Source of the DNA: Elusimicrobiota bacterium | GTDB taxonomy: Bacteria; Elusimicrobiota; Elusimicrobia; UBA1565; UBA9628 | DNA: 21,143 nucleotides | Reading direction: 5' to 3' | Assembly (NCBI GenBank): GCA_028717525.1 | Contig: JAQUNT010000002.1 | Location: 1-21,143, forward strand | Shown: one piece after another, positions 10,440 to 16,923 of the stretch | Position numbering within the stretch: position 1 is the stretch's first letter | Layout of the letters: every line of letters begins with the position of its first letter | Program-made: the position numbers and the translations under genes | Notes under the pieces: generated by a model | Told to the model about the DNA's origin: nothing | Seen by the model: only the letters and a program-made list of their open reading frames with translations | The model's database searches: none

Positions 10440-11171
10440 CTAGACCCAATCTTCGGAGAGGACCTCGCCCTTGAGGCCCACCACCACGGCCTTGACGGGC
10501 ACCTTGCGCTTGGCGCTCTGAGCCGCCCGCTTGGCCATGGCCAGCAGCCCGGAGCAGCAGGGCACCTGCATGATCATGACCGTGAGGGTGTTGATCTTGG
10601 CGTCGTCTATGAGGGAGCGGACCTTTCCCTCATACTCTTCCTGTCCCGAGTCCAGCTTCGGGCAGGCGATGGAGAGCTTCCGGCCCTTGAGGTAGTTCTC
10701 GTGGAAGCCGCCCAAGGCGTAGGCCACGCAGTCCGCGGAGAGGACGATGTCCGCGTTCTGGAAATACGGCGCCCCCGGGGAGATGAGGTGCAGCTGCACC
10801 GGCCAGTGGGAAAGAGCCGATTGAGCCGGCGCCGACGAGCCCGCGGGCGCGGGCTGCGCGGCCCCAAAATCCATCATCCGGACCGAAGGGCAGCCGCCAT
10901 GAGGCGCGGCATGAGAGTGCCCGGCAGGCTGTTCTTTCTTCATATGTTCCTTGACCGCCTCCTCGTCGAAGACCAAAGCTTCGCGCTCCTCTACGGTCAG
11001 CGCGCCCCGGGGGCATTCGCCCAGGCAGGCGCCCAGGCCGTCGCAGTAGGTCTCGCTGACCAGCCTGGCCTTGCCGTCCACGATCCTGATGGCGCCTTCG
11101 GCGCAGGCCGAGGCGCAAAGGCCGCAGCCGTCGCACTTGGACTCATCGATGCGGATGATCTTGCGTTTCAT
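10440..11171 (-). CDS. 4Fe-4S ferredoxin-domain protein of the type often found near hybrid-cluster protein
   Basis: This is a 243-aa cytoplasmic protein with an N-terminal bi-cluster ferredoxin domain and a C-terminal domain without an assigned reaction. The first Cys motif is complete (C13, C16, C19, C23). The second reads CDGLGACLGECP (C43, C49, C53), with Leu at the expected Cys position 46, so one cluster has only three Cys ligands; as I recall this is normal in the family. A His/Cys-rich linker HSHAAPHGGCP follows, then the conserved blocks FQNADIVLSADCVAYA, IACPKLDSGQEEYEG and MIMQVPCCSGLL. From memory such proteins occur beside hcp or nitrite and hydrogenase genes as electron-transfer partners. 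It is the first gene of the nrf run. The ATG at 11171 lacks a Shine-Dalgarno sequence and lies just after a -10-like hexamer and a CRP/FNR-type site, indicating a very short leader. Confidence 0.88.
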   Translation of the reverse strand: MKRKIIRIDESKCDGCGLCASACAEGAIRIVDGKARLVSETYCDGLGACLGECPRGALTVEEREALVFDEEAVKEHMKKEQPAGHSHAAPHGGCPSVRMMDFGAAQPAPAGSSAPAQSALSHWPVQLHLISPGAPYFQNADIVLSADCVAYALGGFHENYLKGRKLSIACPKLDSGQEEYEGKVRSLIDDAKINTLTVMIMQVPCCSGLLAMAKRAAQSAKRKVPVKAVVVGLKGEVLSEDWV

Positions 11172-11182
11172 GGCACGAGGAT

Positions 11183-11225
11183 ATTATGCGCGGGATCCTC
11201 CGCACCCGCCTTGACTTGAGTCAAG
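11183..11225 (-). promoter_or_regulatory. CRP/FNR-family operator and class II promoter of the nrf operon
   Basis: TTGACTTGAGTCAA (11211-11224) is a perfect TTGAC-N4-GTCAA dyad, extended by one base pair on each side. On the minus strand CATAAT (11188 to 11183) is a -10 candidate whose centre lies 32 bp downstream of the dyad centre, the spacing of a CRP/FNR activator at -41.5. The start of transcription would be about 11176, five bases before the ATG at 11171. The dyad overlaps the thpR stop codon. The half-site TTGAC fits nitrogen-oxide-sensing members (Dnr/NnrR/HcpR type) at least as well as FNR itself; which one binds cannot be read here. Confidence 0.7.
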
Positions 11226-11766
11226 ATAAGAACGACTCCTCTTTACGGATCGAGTAGGCCGGGCCTTGGGCCGTCAGGCGGCTCTCGAAGAGGACGATTC
11301 GGTCGACTTCCTGGCGCAGCTCCGGGAATCCCGCTCTCCGGGCCGCGGCCTTGAGGCGCTCCCCCCCCCCGCGGCCGCGCCGGCGGCCGATGGTCAGGTG
11401 CGCTGAGAAGGGGCGGCCCTCGGCGGACGCCCCGAGGCTCTCGGCCAGCGCCGCGAGCTCGGCCGCGCCCTGGCCCACGCCGACCCACAGGACCTTGGGA
11501 TCTTCCCACGAGTTGAAGGCTCCCACCGGGCCGAAGGAGACGGCGAACCGCGGCCTGCGCGCGGCTTTCCCCATGAGGGACTCGATCTCAGGCAGGCGCT
11601 CCAGCGGGGTCGCTCCGAAGAACCTCAGGGTCAGATGCAGATTCTCCGGCTCCACCCATTTGAAGTCCGCACCCGAGAGCCGCAGCTCCGCGATGAGGCG
11701 AGCCGCGGCCCGCCTGACCTCGTCGGCGGCGGGGACCGCGATGAAGAGCCGCGCCGTCGGGAGCAT
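11221..11766 (-). CDS. thpR: RNA 2',3'-cyclic phosphodiesterase
   Basis: This is a 2H-phosphoesterase that opens 2',3'-cyclic phosphates on RNA ends, historically called 2'-5' RNA ligase. The 181-aa protein has the two defining HxT motifs, HLTL at H44 and HLTI at H123, at normal spacing, and the N-terminal RLFIAVP strand. A run of ten G on the coding strand (11361-11370) encodes a Gly-rich stretch near residue 133, a possible slippage site. The ATG at 11766 is 19 bp from the divergent dtd start, with a TATTAT hexamer seven bases upstream and no Shine-Dalgarno sequence, so the mRNA is probably leaderless. Its stop overlaps the operator of the downstream nrf operon. Both neighbours thpR and dtd act on RNA or tRNA. 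Confidence 0.93.
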   Translation of the reverse strand: MLPTARLFIAVPAADEVRRAAARLIAELRLSGADFKWVEPENLHLTLRFFGATPLERLPEIESLMGKAARRPRFAVSFGPVGAFNSWEDPKVLWVGVGQGAAELAALAESLGASAEGRPFSAHLTIGRRRGRGGGERLKAAARRAGFPELRQEVDRIVLFESRLTAQGPAYSIRKEESFLS

Positions 11767-11769
11767 GTC

Positions 11770-11779
11770 TGCTATAATA
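11770..11779. promoter_or_regulatory. Overlapping divergent -10 elements between thpR and dtd
   Basis: The plus strand has TG-C-TATAAT, an extended -10 with a perfect hexamer at 11773-11778, seven bases before the dtd ATG. The minus strand reads TATTAT from 11779 to 11774, seven bases before the thpR ATG. The whole gap is 19 bp, so both transcripts must begin at or within a few bases of their start codons if these are the promoters. No convincing -35 box is seen for either. Confidence 0.7.
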
Positions 11780-11785
11780 CGAATT

Positions 11786-12232
11786 ATGCGCGCCCTCGTT
11801 CAGAGAGTGTCGCGGGCCAGCGTGCGCCTGCCCGGCGGGGAGACCCGCGCCATCGGCAAAGGCCTGCTCATCTACTTAGGAGTCGGCAAGAATGATACCG
11901 AGGAAACGGCCAGGAGATTGTCGGAAAAGATAATCAATCTCAGGATATTCTCCAACGCCGCCAACAAATTCGACAGGTCCTTGCTCGATGAAAAGGGCGC
12001 GGCTTTGGTCATCTCCCAGTTCACCCTTTTCGCCAGCACCAAAGGCGGCCGGCGGCCCGACTTCACGGCCGCGGCGGCGCCGGACCTGGCCCGCCCCCTC
12101 TACGAGCGCTTCACCCGGCTGCTCTGCGCGACGGGCGTCGCCGCGGCCTCCGGCGAGTTCGGGGCCCACATGGAGATCGATTCCGTCAATGACGGCCCGG
12201 TCACCATCTGGCTCGACTCCGACGAGCTCTAG
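11786..12232 (+). CDS. dtd: D-aminoacyl-tRNA deacylase
   Basis: DTD hydrolyses D-amino acids, and glycine mischarged on tRNA(Ala), from tRNA in the cytoplasm as a homodimer. The 148-aa product has the standard start MRALVQRVSRASV, the catalytic SQFTL motif with T80, and the Gly-cisPro motif as G137-P138 in NDGPVT, both at the residue numbers I recall for the E. coli enzyme. The open frame extends far upstream of 11786, but that part overlaps thpR antisense and lacks homology; the ATG at 11786 gives the family length. A perfect TATAAT ends seven bases before it, so translation is probably leaderless. Confidence 0.97.
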   Translation: MRALVQRVSRASVRLPGGETRAIGKGLLIYLGVGKNDTEETARRLSEKIINLRIFSNAANKFDRSLLDEKGAALVISQFTLFASTKGGRRPDFTAAAAPDLARPLYERFTRLLCATGVAAASGEFGAHMEIDSVNDGPVTIWLDSDEL

Positions 12233-12240
12233 GCCGTACC

Positions 12241-12272
12241 TGGGCCCTGCCCCTTCCCCAAAGGCCCATTTT
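12241..12272 (+). terminator. Weak terminator candidate after dtd
   Basis: TGGGCC (12241-12246) pairs with GGCCCA (12263-12268) across a 16-base loop and is followed by TTTT. The stem is short and the loop large, so this is only a weak intrinsic terminator candidate. Confidence 0.3.
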
Positions 12273-12362
12273 CACCCTTGACCATGGACAATGAGTCATA
12301 TCAACAACCCCGCTTGATGACCGTCATCCCGCCTCCGCCGCCTTTAGCGGTATTCTATATCC

Positions 12363-12941
12363 ATGAAAAGAAATCTCTGGCTGATCCTGGCGGTCCTCTC
12401 CCTGTTGGGGATGATCATCATGCCGGGAACGGCCCATTCCGCGGTGATCGCGGTCCCGACCGCCCTTCCCAACCTCAACTCCCCCCGCATCGCCTTCCCT
12501 AATTATCCCCTCCCGCTGGTGAGCATCAAGGCTCCCCAGATCCAGCTCGCCACCCTGCAGCTGCGCCCCATCCTGACCGCGGCCCCGGCCCCGGTCGTCA
12601 TGGCGGCCGCGCCCGCGGTCGTCTTGCCGGCGGACTCCCGGAAGTCGCCCGCCGTCATCGCTCCGAAGTCCGCGATACCGGCCTCCCGGATCGAAGGAGT
12701 CGCGGCCAGCCGAAAGGCGGGCAAGGGAGCCGGCGGGATTTTGGCCCGCATGGCCGAGAACAAGGAAGGCGGCCTGCCCTCCGCGCAGAAGATCGCCGCC
12801 CTGTTCGACGGCGCGCAGCAGGAGGAGCCGGCCGCGGTCCCGGCCGGTCCGGCGCAAGCGGCCCCTGCGGAGCCCACGGAAGACACCAGCCTGACTTTGC
12901 CCGAGTCGGACCTGGCCGAAGAGATCGGCCTGGGCTACTAG
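12363..12941 (+). CDS. Secreted Ala/Pro-rich protein of unknown function
   Basis: I do not recognise a catalytic domain in this 192-aa protein. Residues 1-26 form a clear signal peptide (MKRN, then a hydrophobic core, cut near AHSA). Residues about 28-90 are a run of short hydrophobic and Pro-rich segments such as NSPRIAFPNYPLPL and ATLQLRPILTAAPAP, probably extended or disordered. A weakly conserved-looking helix, AQKIAALFDGA, lies near residue 145, and the C-terminus is acidic. The composition and order (signal, Pro/Ala/Leu-rich stretch, then a helix with F/Y-D-G/R) resemble the N-terminal leaders of the exported NTase and PPK2 encoded at 18205-20195, as if this protein were a leader alone. 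TATTCT ends seven bases before the ATG and no Shine-Dalgarno sequence is present. Alternative: a lineage-specific structural or secreted adaptor protein. Confidence 0.75.
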   Translation: MKRNLWLILAVLSLLGMIIMPGTAHSAVIAVPTALPNLNSPRIAFPNYPLPLVSIKAPQIQLATLQLRPILTAAPAPVVMAAAPAVVLPADSRKSPAVIAPKSAIPASRIEGVAASRKAGKGAGGILARMAENKEGGLPSAQKIAALFDGAQQEEPAAVPAGPAQAAPAEPTEDTSLTLPESDLAEEIGLGY

Positions 12942-12952
12942 GCCCCGCGCCC

Positions 12953-13144
12953 TCAGCGGCGGGGGGATTCGGAAGGCCGCAGCGCCGCGTCCTGGATATC
13001 CGGCGCCTTGCGGAGGTGCCAGAGGGCTGCTCCGAGCAGGACGCTCCCGGCCCAGAAGAGGAACAGGCAGAAGCAGTTCACCGGTCCCGAGTTCTGAAAG
13101 CCCCCGCTGTAGCTGGCCAAGCCGACCGTCAAGAGAGCATGCAT
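12953..13144 (-). CDS. Small membrane protein (63 aa)
   Basis: This small frame begins with ATG at 13144 preceded by GAGGTG at about seven bases, a plausible ribosome site. It encodes one strong hydrophobic helix (about residues 22-45, VNCFCLFLFWAGSVLLGAALW) followed by a basic HLRK and a polar tail, so it could be an inner-membrane protein with the C-terminus inside. It is divergent from PFOR (130 bp between starts) and convergent with the 192-aa gene (11 bp). I recognise no family. The support is the ribosome site, the membrane helix and the lack of any better use of this stretch; it could still be spurious. Confidence 0.55.
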   Translation of the reverse strand: MHALLTVGLASYSGGFQNSGPVNCFCLFLFWAGSVLLGAALWHLRKAPDIQDAALRPSESPRR

Positions 13145-13236
13145 AGGGACACCTCACCAAGCTGTCTTGTCGTCCATACCGTAGCAGGCCCCCATCACGG
13201 ATTTGTTTCAGTCGCGGGGGCTATTAGGAATGCTTA

Positions 13237-13265
13237 TTGGCAAGGGTCTCGCAAAATCGTAAAAT
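13237..13265 (+). promoter_or_regulatory. Sigma70-type promoter of the PFOR gene
   Basis: TTGGCA (13237-13242) and TAAAAT (13260-13265) are separated by exactly 17 bp, each with one mismatch to consensus. The expected start is about 13272-13274, one to three bases before the ATG at 13275. An AGGAG ribosome site (13266-13270) lies upstream of that start, so it would be useful only on a longer transcript. Confidence 0.65.
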
Positions 13266-13274
13266 AGGAGCACC

Positions 13275-16200
13275 ATGAAAAACCACGAATTCGACGCCAT
13301 CGACGGAAACGAAGCCGCGGCCCGCGTGGCCTACGCTTTGAGCGAAGTCATCGCCATCTACCCCATCACACCCTCTTCCAACATGGGCGAATCCTGCGAC
13401 GCCTGGGCCGCCGCGCGCAAGCCCAACCTGTTCGGCGCCGTCCCCACCGTCGTCGAGATGCAGAGCGAGGCCGGCGCGGCCGGAGCCCTGCACGGCGCGG
13501 TCTCCACCGGCGCCCTGGCCACGACCTTCACCTCCAGCCAGGGCTTCCTGCTCATGACCCCGGTCCTGTTCAAGGTGGGCGGCGAGCTGACCCCCGTGGT
13601 CCTCCACGTGGCGGCGCGCACCGTGGCCACCCACGCCCTCTCCATCTTCGGCGACCACTCCGACGTCATGGCCGCGCGCGGGGCCGGCCTGGCCCTGCTG
13701 GCCTCCGGCAACGTGCAGGAGGTCACCGACCTGGCCGCCATCGCCCACGCCGCCACCTTGGAGTCCCGCCTGCCCTTCGTGCACTTCTTCGACGGGTTCC
13801 GGACCTCGCACGAGATCCTCAAGATCCGCACCCTCTCCCACGAGCAGCTGCGCGAGCTCGTTGACCAGAAGTGCATCGACGAGCACCGCCGCCGGGCCCT
13901 CAACCCGGAGCATCCGGTCATCAAGGGCACGGCCCAGAACCCGGACGCCTTCTTCCAGGCGCGGGAGGCCTGCAACCCCTGTTACCTCGCCGCGCCGGAC
14001 AAGATCCAGGCGGTCATGGACCGCTTCGCCAAGATCACCGGCCGGGCCTACAAGCTCTTCGACTACGTCGGCCACCCGCAGGCCGAGAAGGTCATCGTGA
14101 TGATGGGCTCCGGCTGCGGCGCCACCGAGGAGGCCGTGGAGGCCCTCAACGCCAAGGGCGGCAAGACCGGTCTGCTCAAGGTCCGGCTCTACCGGCCTTT
14201 CGACTCCCAGCGCTTCGTGGCGGCCCTGCCGCAGAGCGTCAAACACATCGCGGTCATGGACCGCACCAAGGAGCCCGGCTCCATGGAGCCCATGCACCTC
14301 GACGTCATCGCCGCCCTCGAGGAAGCCTGGGCCAACGGCTGGCCGCGCCCCGCGGCCCGGCCCCGCGTCATCGGCGGCCGCTACGGCCTCTCCTCCAAGG
14401 AATACACCCCGACCATGGCCAAGGCCGTCTTCGACGAGCTCGCCCAGGACAAGCCCAAGAACCACTTCACCGTGGGCATCAAGGACGACGTCACCAACAA
14501 CTCCCTGGACTACGACGAGTCCTGGTCCACCGAGGCCCCGGAGACCCAGCGCGCGGTCTTCTACGGCCTGGGCGCGGACGGCACCGTGGGCGCCAACAAG
14601 AACTCCATCAAGCTCATCGCCGAGAACACGGACCTGAACGCCCAGGGCTACTTCGTCTACGACTCGAAGAAGGCCGGGTCCATGACCATCTCGCACCTGC
14701 GCTTCGGGCCCAAGCCCATCCGTACGAGCTCCTTGGTCTCCCAGGCCCAGTTCGTGGCCTGCCACCAGGAACGGCTCCTGCAGATCGTGGACGTCACCAA
14801 GACCGCGGCGGCGGGCGCGACGCTCCTGCTCAACTGCGTGGAGCCGGCCACGATCTGGCAGCGCCTGCCGGCGCACATCCGGAAGGGGATCGTGGAGAAG
14901 AAGCTCAAGGTCTACGCCCTCGACGCCTACAAGGTGGCGCGCGAGGCGGGCCTGGGGCCCCGCATCAACACGGTCATGCAGACCTGCTACTTCCACATCA
15001 CCAAGCTCCTGCCCGGCTTCATGGACCTCATCAAGGGCGCCATCAAGAAGTCCTACTCCGCCAAGGGCGAGGCCGTGGTCGGCAAGAACATCAAGGCCGT
15101 GGACGGCGCCCTGGCCGGCCTCATCGAGGTCAAGTACCCGACGGACGCGGTCGCGGGCGGCGAGCTCAAGGCCATGGTGGCCGCCGACGCCCCGAAGTTC
15201 GTACGCGAGGTCACGGCCGAGCTCATGGCCTACCGCGGCGACGACCTGCCGGTGAGCGCCTTCCCCATGGACGGCACCTTCCCCACGGGCACCACCAAGT
15301 GGGAGAAGCGCGCCATCGCCCAGCGGGCCCCGAAGTGGGACCCCGCCCTGTGCATCCAGTGCGCCAAGTGCTCCTTGGTCTGCCCGCACGCGGCCATCCG
15401 CGTGAAGGCCTACCCGGAGGCCGCCCTGGCCAAGGCCCCGCAAGGCTTCACCAGCACCGCCTACAAGGGCAAGGACTTCCCGGCCGGGACCAAGTTCACG
15501 GTCCAGCTCTCTCCCGAGGACTGCACGGGCTGCAACCTCTGCGTGGTCAACTGCCCCGGCAAGGACAAGACGGACCCGAACCGCAAGGCCCTGACCATGG
15601 TGCCGATCACCTCGCTCATGGACAAAGAGAAGGAGAACTTCCGGTTCTTCCTGGGCATCCCCTACCCGGACCGCAGCAAGGTCGCGGTCAACACGGTCAA
15701 GGGCAGCCAGATGCTCGAGCCGCTCTTCGAGTTCTCGGGCGCCTGCGCGGGCTGCGGCGAGACCCCGTACGTGAAGCTCCTCACCCAGCTCTTCGGCGAC
15801 CGCTTGGTCATCGGCAACGCCACGGGCTGTTCCTCCATCTACGGCGGCAACCTGCCCACCACGCCCTTCACGTCCAACAAGGACGGCCGCGGCCCGGCCT
15901 GGTCGAACTCCCTGTTCGAGGACAACGCGGAGTTCGGCCTGGGCTTCCGCCTGGCCATGGACCAGCAGCGCGAGTACGCGGAGGGCCTGGTCAAGCGTTA
16001 TGAGTCCAAGCTCGGCAAGGACTTGGCGGCGGAGATCCTGGCCGCCAAGCAGGACGACGAGGCCGGCATCGCGGCCCAGCGCGAGCGGGTGGCCAGGCTC
16101 AAGGAGAAGATGCAGGGCGTCAGCGAGCCGGCGGCCAAGGACCTGCTCGAGCTGGCCGACGGCCTGGTGCGCAAGAGCGTCTGGGTGGTGGGCGGCGACG

Positions 16201-16871
16201 GCTGGGCCTACGACATCGGCTACGGCGGCCTCGACCACGTGCTGCGCTCCGGCAAGAAGGTGAAGGTCCTCGTCCTCGACACCGAGGTCTACTCCAACAC
16301 GGGCGGCCAGGCCTCCAAGGCCACGCCGCGCGCGGCCACCGCCCGCTTCGCGGTGAGCGGCAAGAAGACCCCGCGCAAGGACCTAGCCCTGACCGCCATG
16401 GGCTACGGCAACTGCTACGTCGCGCGTGTCGCGATGGGCGGCAGCGACGCGCAGACCGTGAAGGCCTTCGTGGAGGCCGAGGCCTACGACGGCCCGGCCA
16501 TCGTGATCGCCTACAGCCACTGCATCGCGCACGGCTTCCCCATCGAGGAGGGCAAGGGCCTGGAGCACCAGAAGCTGGCCGTGGACTGCGGCTACTGGCC
16601 TCTGATGCGCTTCAATCCGGCCCTTATGGCGCAGGGCAAGAACCCCCTGCAGGTCGACTCCAAGCCAGGCAAGGCCACGGTGGACCAGTACCTGGGCTCT
16701 GAGCAGCGCTACAAGGTCCTGCACCAGAGCAACCCGGAGGAGGCAAAGCGGCTGGCCAAGCTCGCGGCCGAGGACGTGCAGTACACCTGGAAGATCCTCG
16801 AGGGCCTGCAGAAGACCTTCGAGCCGGCCTCGGCACCGGCCGGCAACCCCAGCGTCCTGGCCAAAACCTGA
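13275..16871 (+). CDS. nifJ: Pyruvate:ferredoxin (flavodoxin) oxidoreductase, homodimeric
   Basis: This cytoplasmic enzyme oxidises pyruvate with CoA to acetyl-CoA and CO2 and reduces ferredoxin or flavodoxin, the central carbon-to-redox step of anaerobes. All domains are fused in 1198 aa, the normal length. The N-terminal domain carries YPITPSSNMGE (about 31-41) and the EMQSEAGAAGA block near 61. Middle transketolase-C-like and gamma domains follow. A bi-cluster ferredoxin domain has C693, C696, C699, C703 and C750, C753, C756, C760. The C-terminal TPP domain has C824 and C827 with C1083 for the proximal cluster and GDGWAYDIGYGG at 974-985. The gene stands alone between its own promoter and a strong terminator. 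Codon use is strongly C/G-ending with few rare codons, consistent with high expression. Confidence 0.98.
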   Translation: MKNHEFDAIDGNEAAARVAYALSEVIAIYPITPSSNMGESCDAWAAARKPNLFGAVPTVVEMQSEAGAAGALHGAVSTGALATTFTSSQGFLLMTPVLFKVGGELTPVVLHVAARTVATHALSIFGDHSDVMAARGAGLALLASGNVQEVTDLAAIAHAATLESRLPFVHFFDGFRTSHEILKIRTLSHEQLRELVDQKCIDEHRRRALNPEHPVIKGTAQNPDAFFQAREACNPCYLAAPDKIQAVMDRFAKITGRAYKLFDYVGHPQAEKVIVMMGSGCGATEEAVEALNAKGGKTGLLKVRLYRPFDSQRFVAALPQSVKHIAVMDRTKEPGSMEPMHLDVIAALEEAWANGWPRPAARPRVIGGRYGLSSKEYTPTMAKAVFDELAQDKPKNHFTVGIKDDVTNNSLDYDESWSTEAPETQRAVFYGLGADGTVGANKNSIKLIAENTDLNAQGYFVYDSKKAGSMTISHLRFGPKPIRTSSLVSQAQFVACHQERLLQIVDVTKTAAAGATLLLNCVEPATIWQRLPAHIRKGIVEKKLKVYALDAYKVAREAGLGPRINTVMQTCYFHITKLLPGFMDLIKGAIKKSYSAKGEAVVGKNIKAVDGALAGLIEVKYPTDAVAGGELKAMVAADAPKFVREVTAELMAYRGDDLPVSAFPMDGTFPTGTTKWEKRAIAQRAPKWDPALCIQCAKCSLVCPHAAIRVKAYPEAALAKAPQGFTSTAYKGKDFPAGTKFTVQLSPEDCTGCNLCVVNCPGKDKTDPNRKALTMVPITSLMDKEKENFRFFLGIPYPDRSKVAVNTVKGSQMLEPLFEFSGACAGCGETPYVKLLTQLFGDRLVIGNATGCSSIYGGNLPTTPFTSNKDGRGPAWSNSLFEDNAEFGLGFRLAMDQQREYAEGLVKRYESKLGKDLAAEILAAKQDDEAGIAAQRERVARLKEKMQGVSEPAAKDLLELADGLVRKSVWVVGGDGWAYDIGYGGLDHVLRSGKKVKVLVLDTEVYSNTGGQASKATPRAATARFAVSGKKTPRKDLALTAMGYGNCYVARVAMGGSDAQTVKAFVEAEAYDGPAIVIAYSHCIAHGFPIEEGKGLEHQKLAVDCGYWPLMRFNPALMAQGKNPLQVDSKPGKATVDQYLGSEQRYKVLHQSNPEEAKRLAKLAAEDVQYTWKILEGLQKTFEPASAPAGNPSVLAKT

Positions 16872-16885
16872 ACCCGGAAGAGTAA

Positions 16886-16923
16886 AGCCCCCCGCCTCGA
16901 CCTCGAGGCGGGGGGCTCTTTTT
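16886..16923 (+). terminator. Intrinsic terminator of the PFOR gene
   Basis: Perfect 15-bp arms (16886-16900 and 16903-16917) flank a CC loop and are followed by C and five T. This is a strong rho-independent terminator. The last T of the run is also the first base of the stop codon of the convergent MFS gene. In the minus direction the stem is followed by CTTTAC only, so termination of the MFS transcript would be weaker. Confidence 0.95.

Noticed and set aside
13224..16238. A 1004-codon open frame on the minus strand opposite PFOR
   Set aside because: Same shadow effect; it has repetitive Gly/Val/Ala/His composition and lies opposite a fully conserved enzyme gene.
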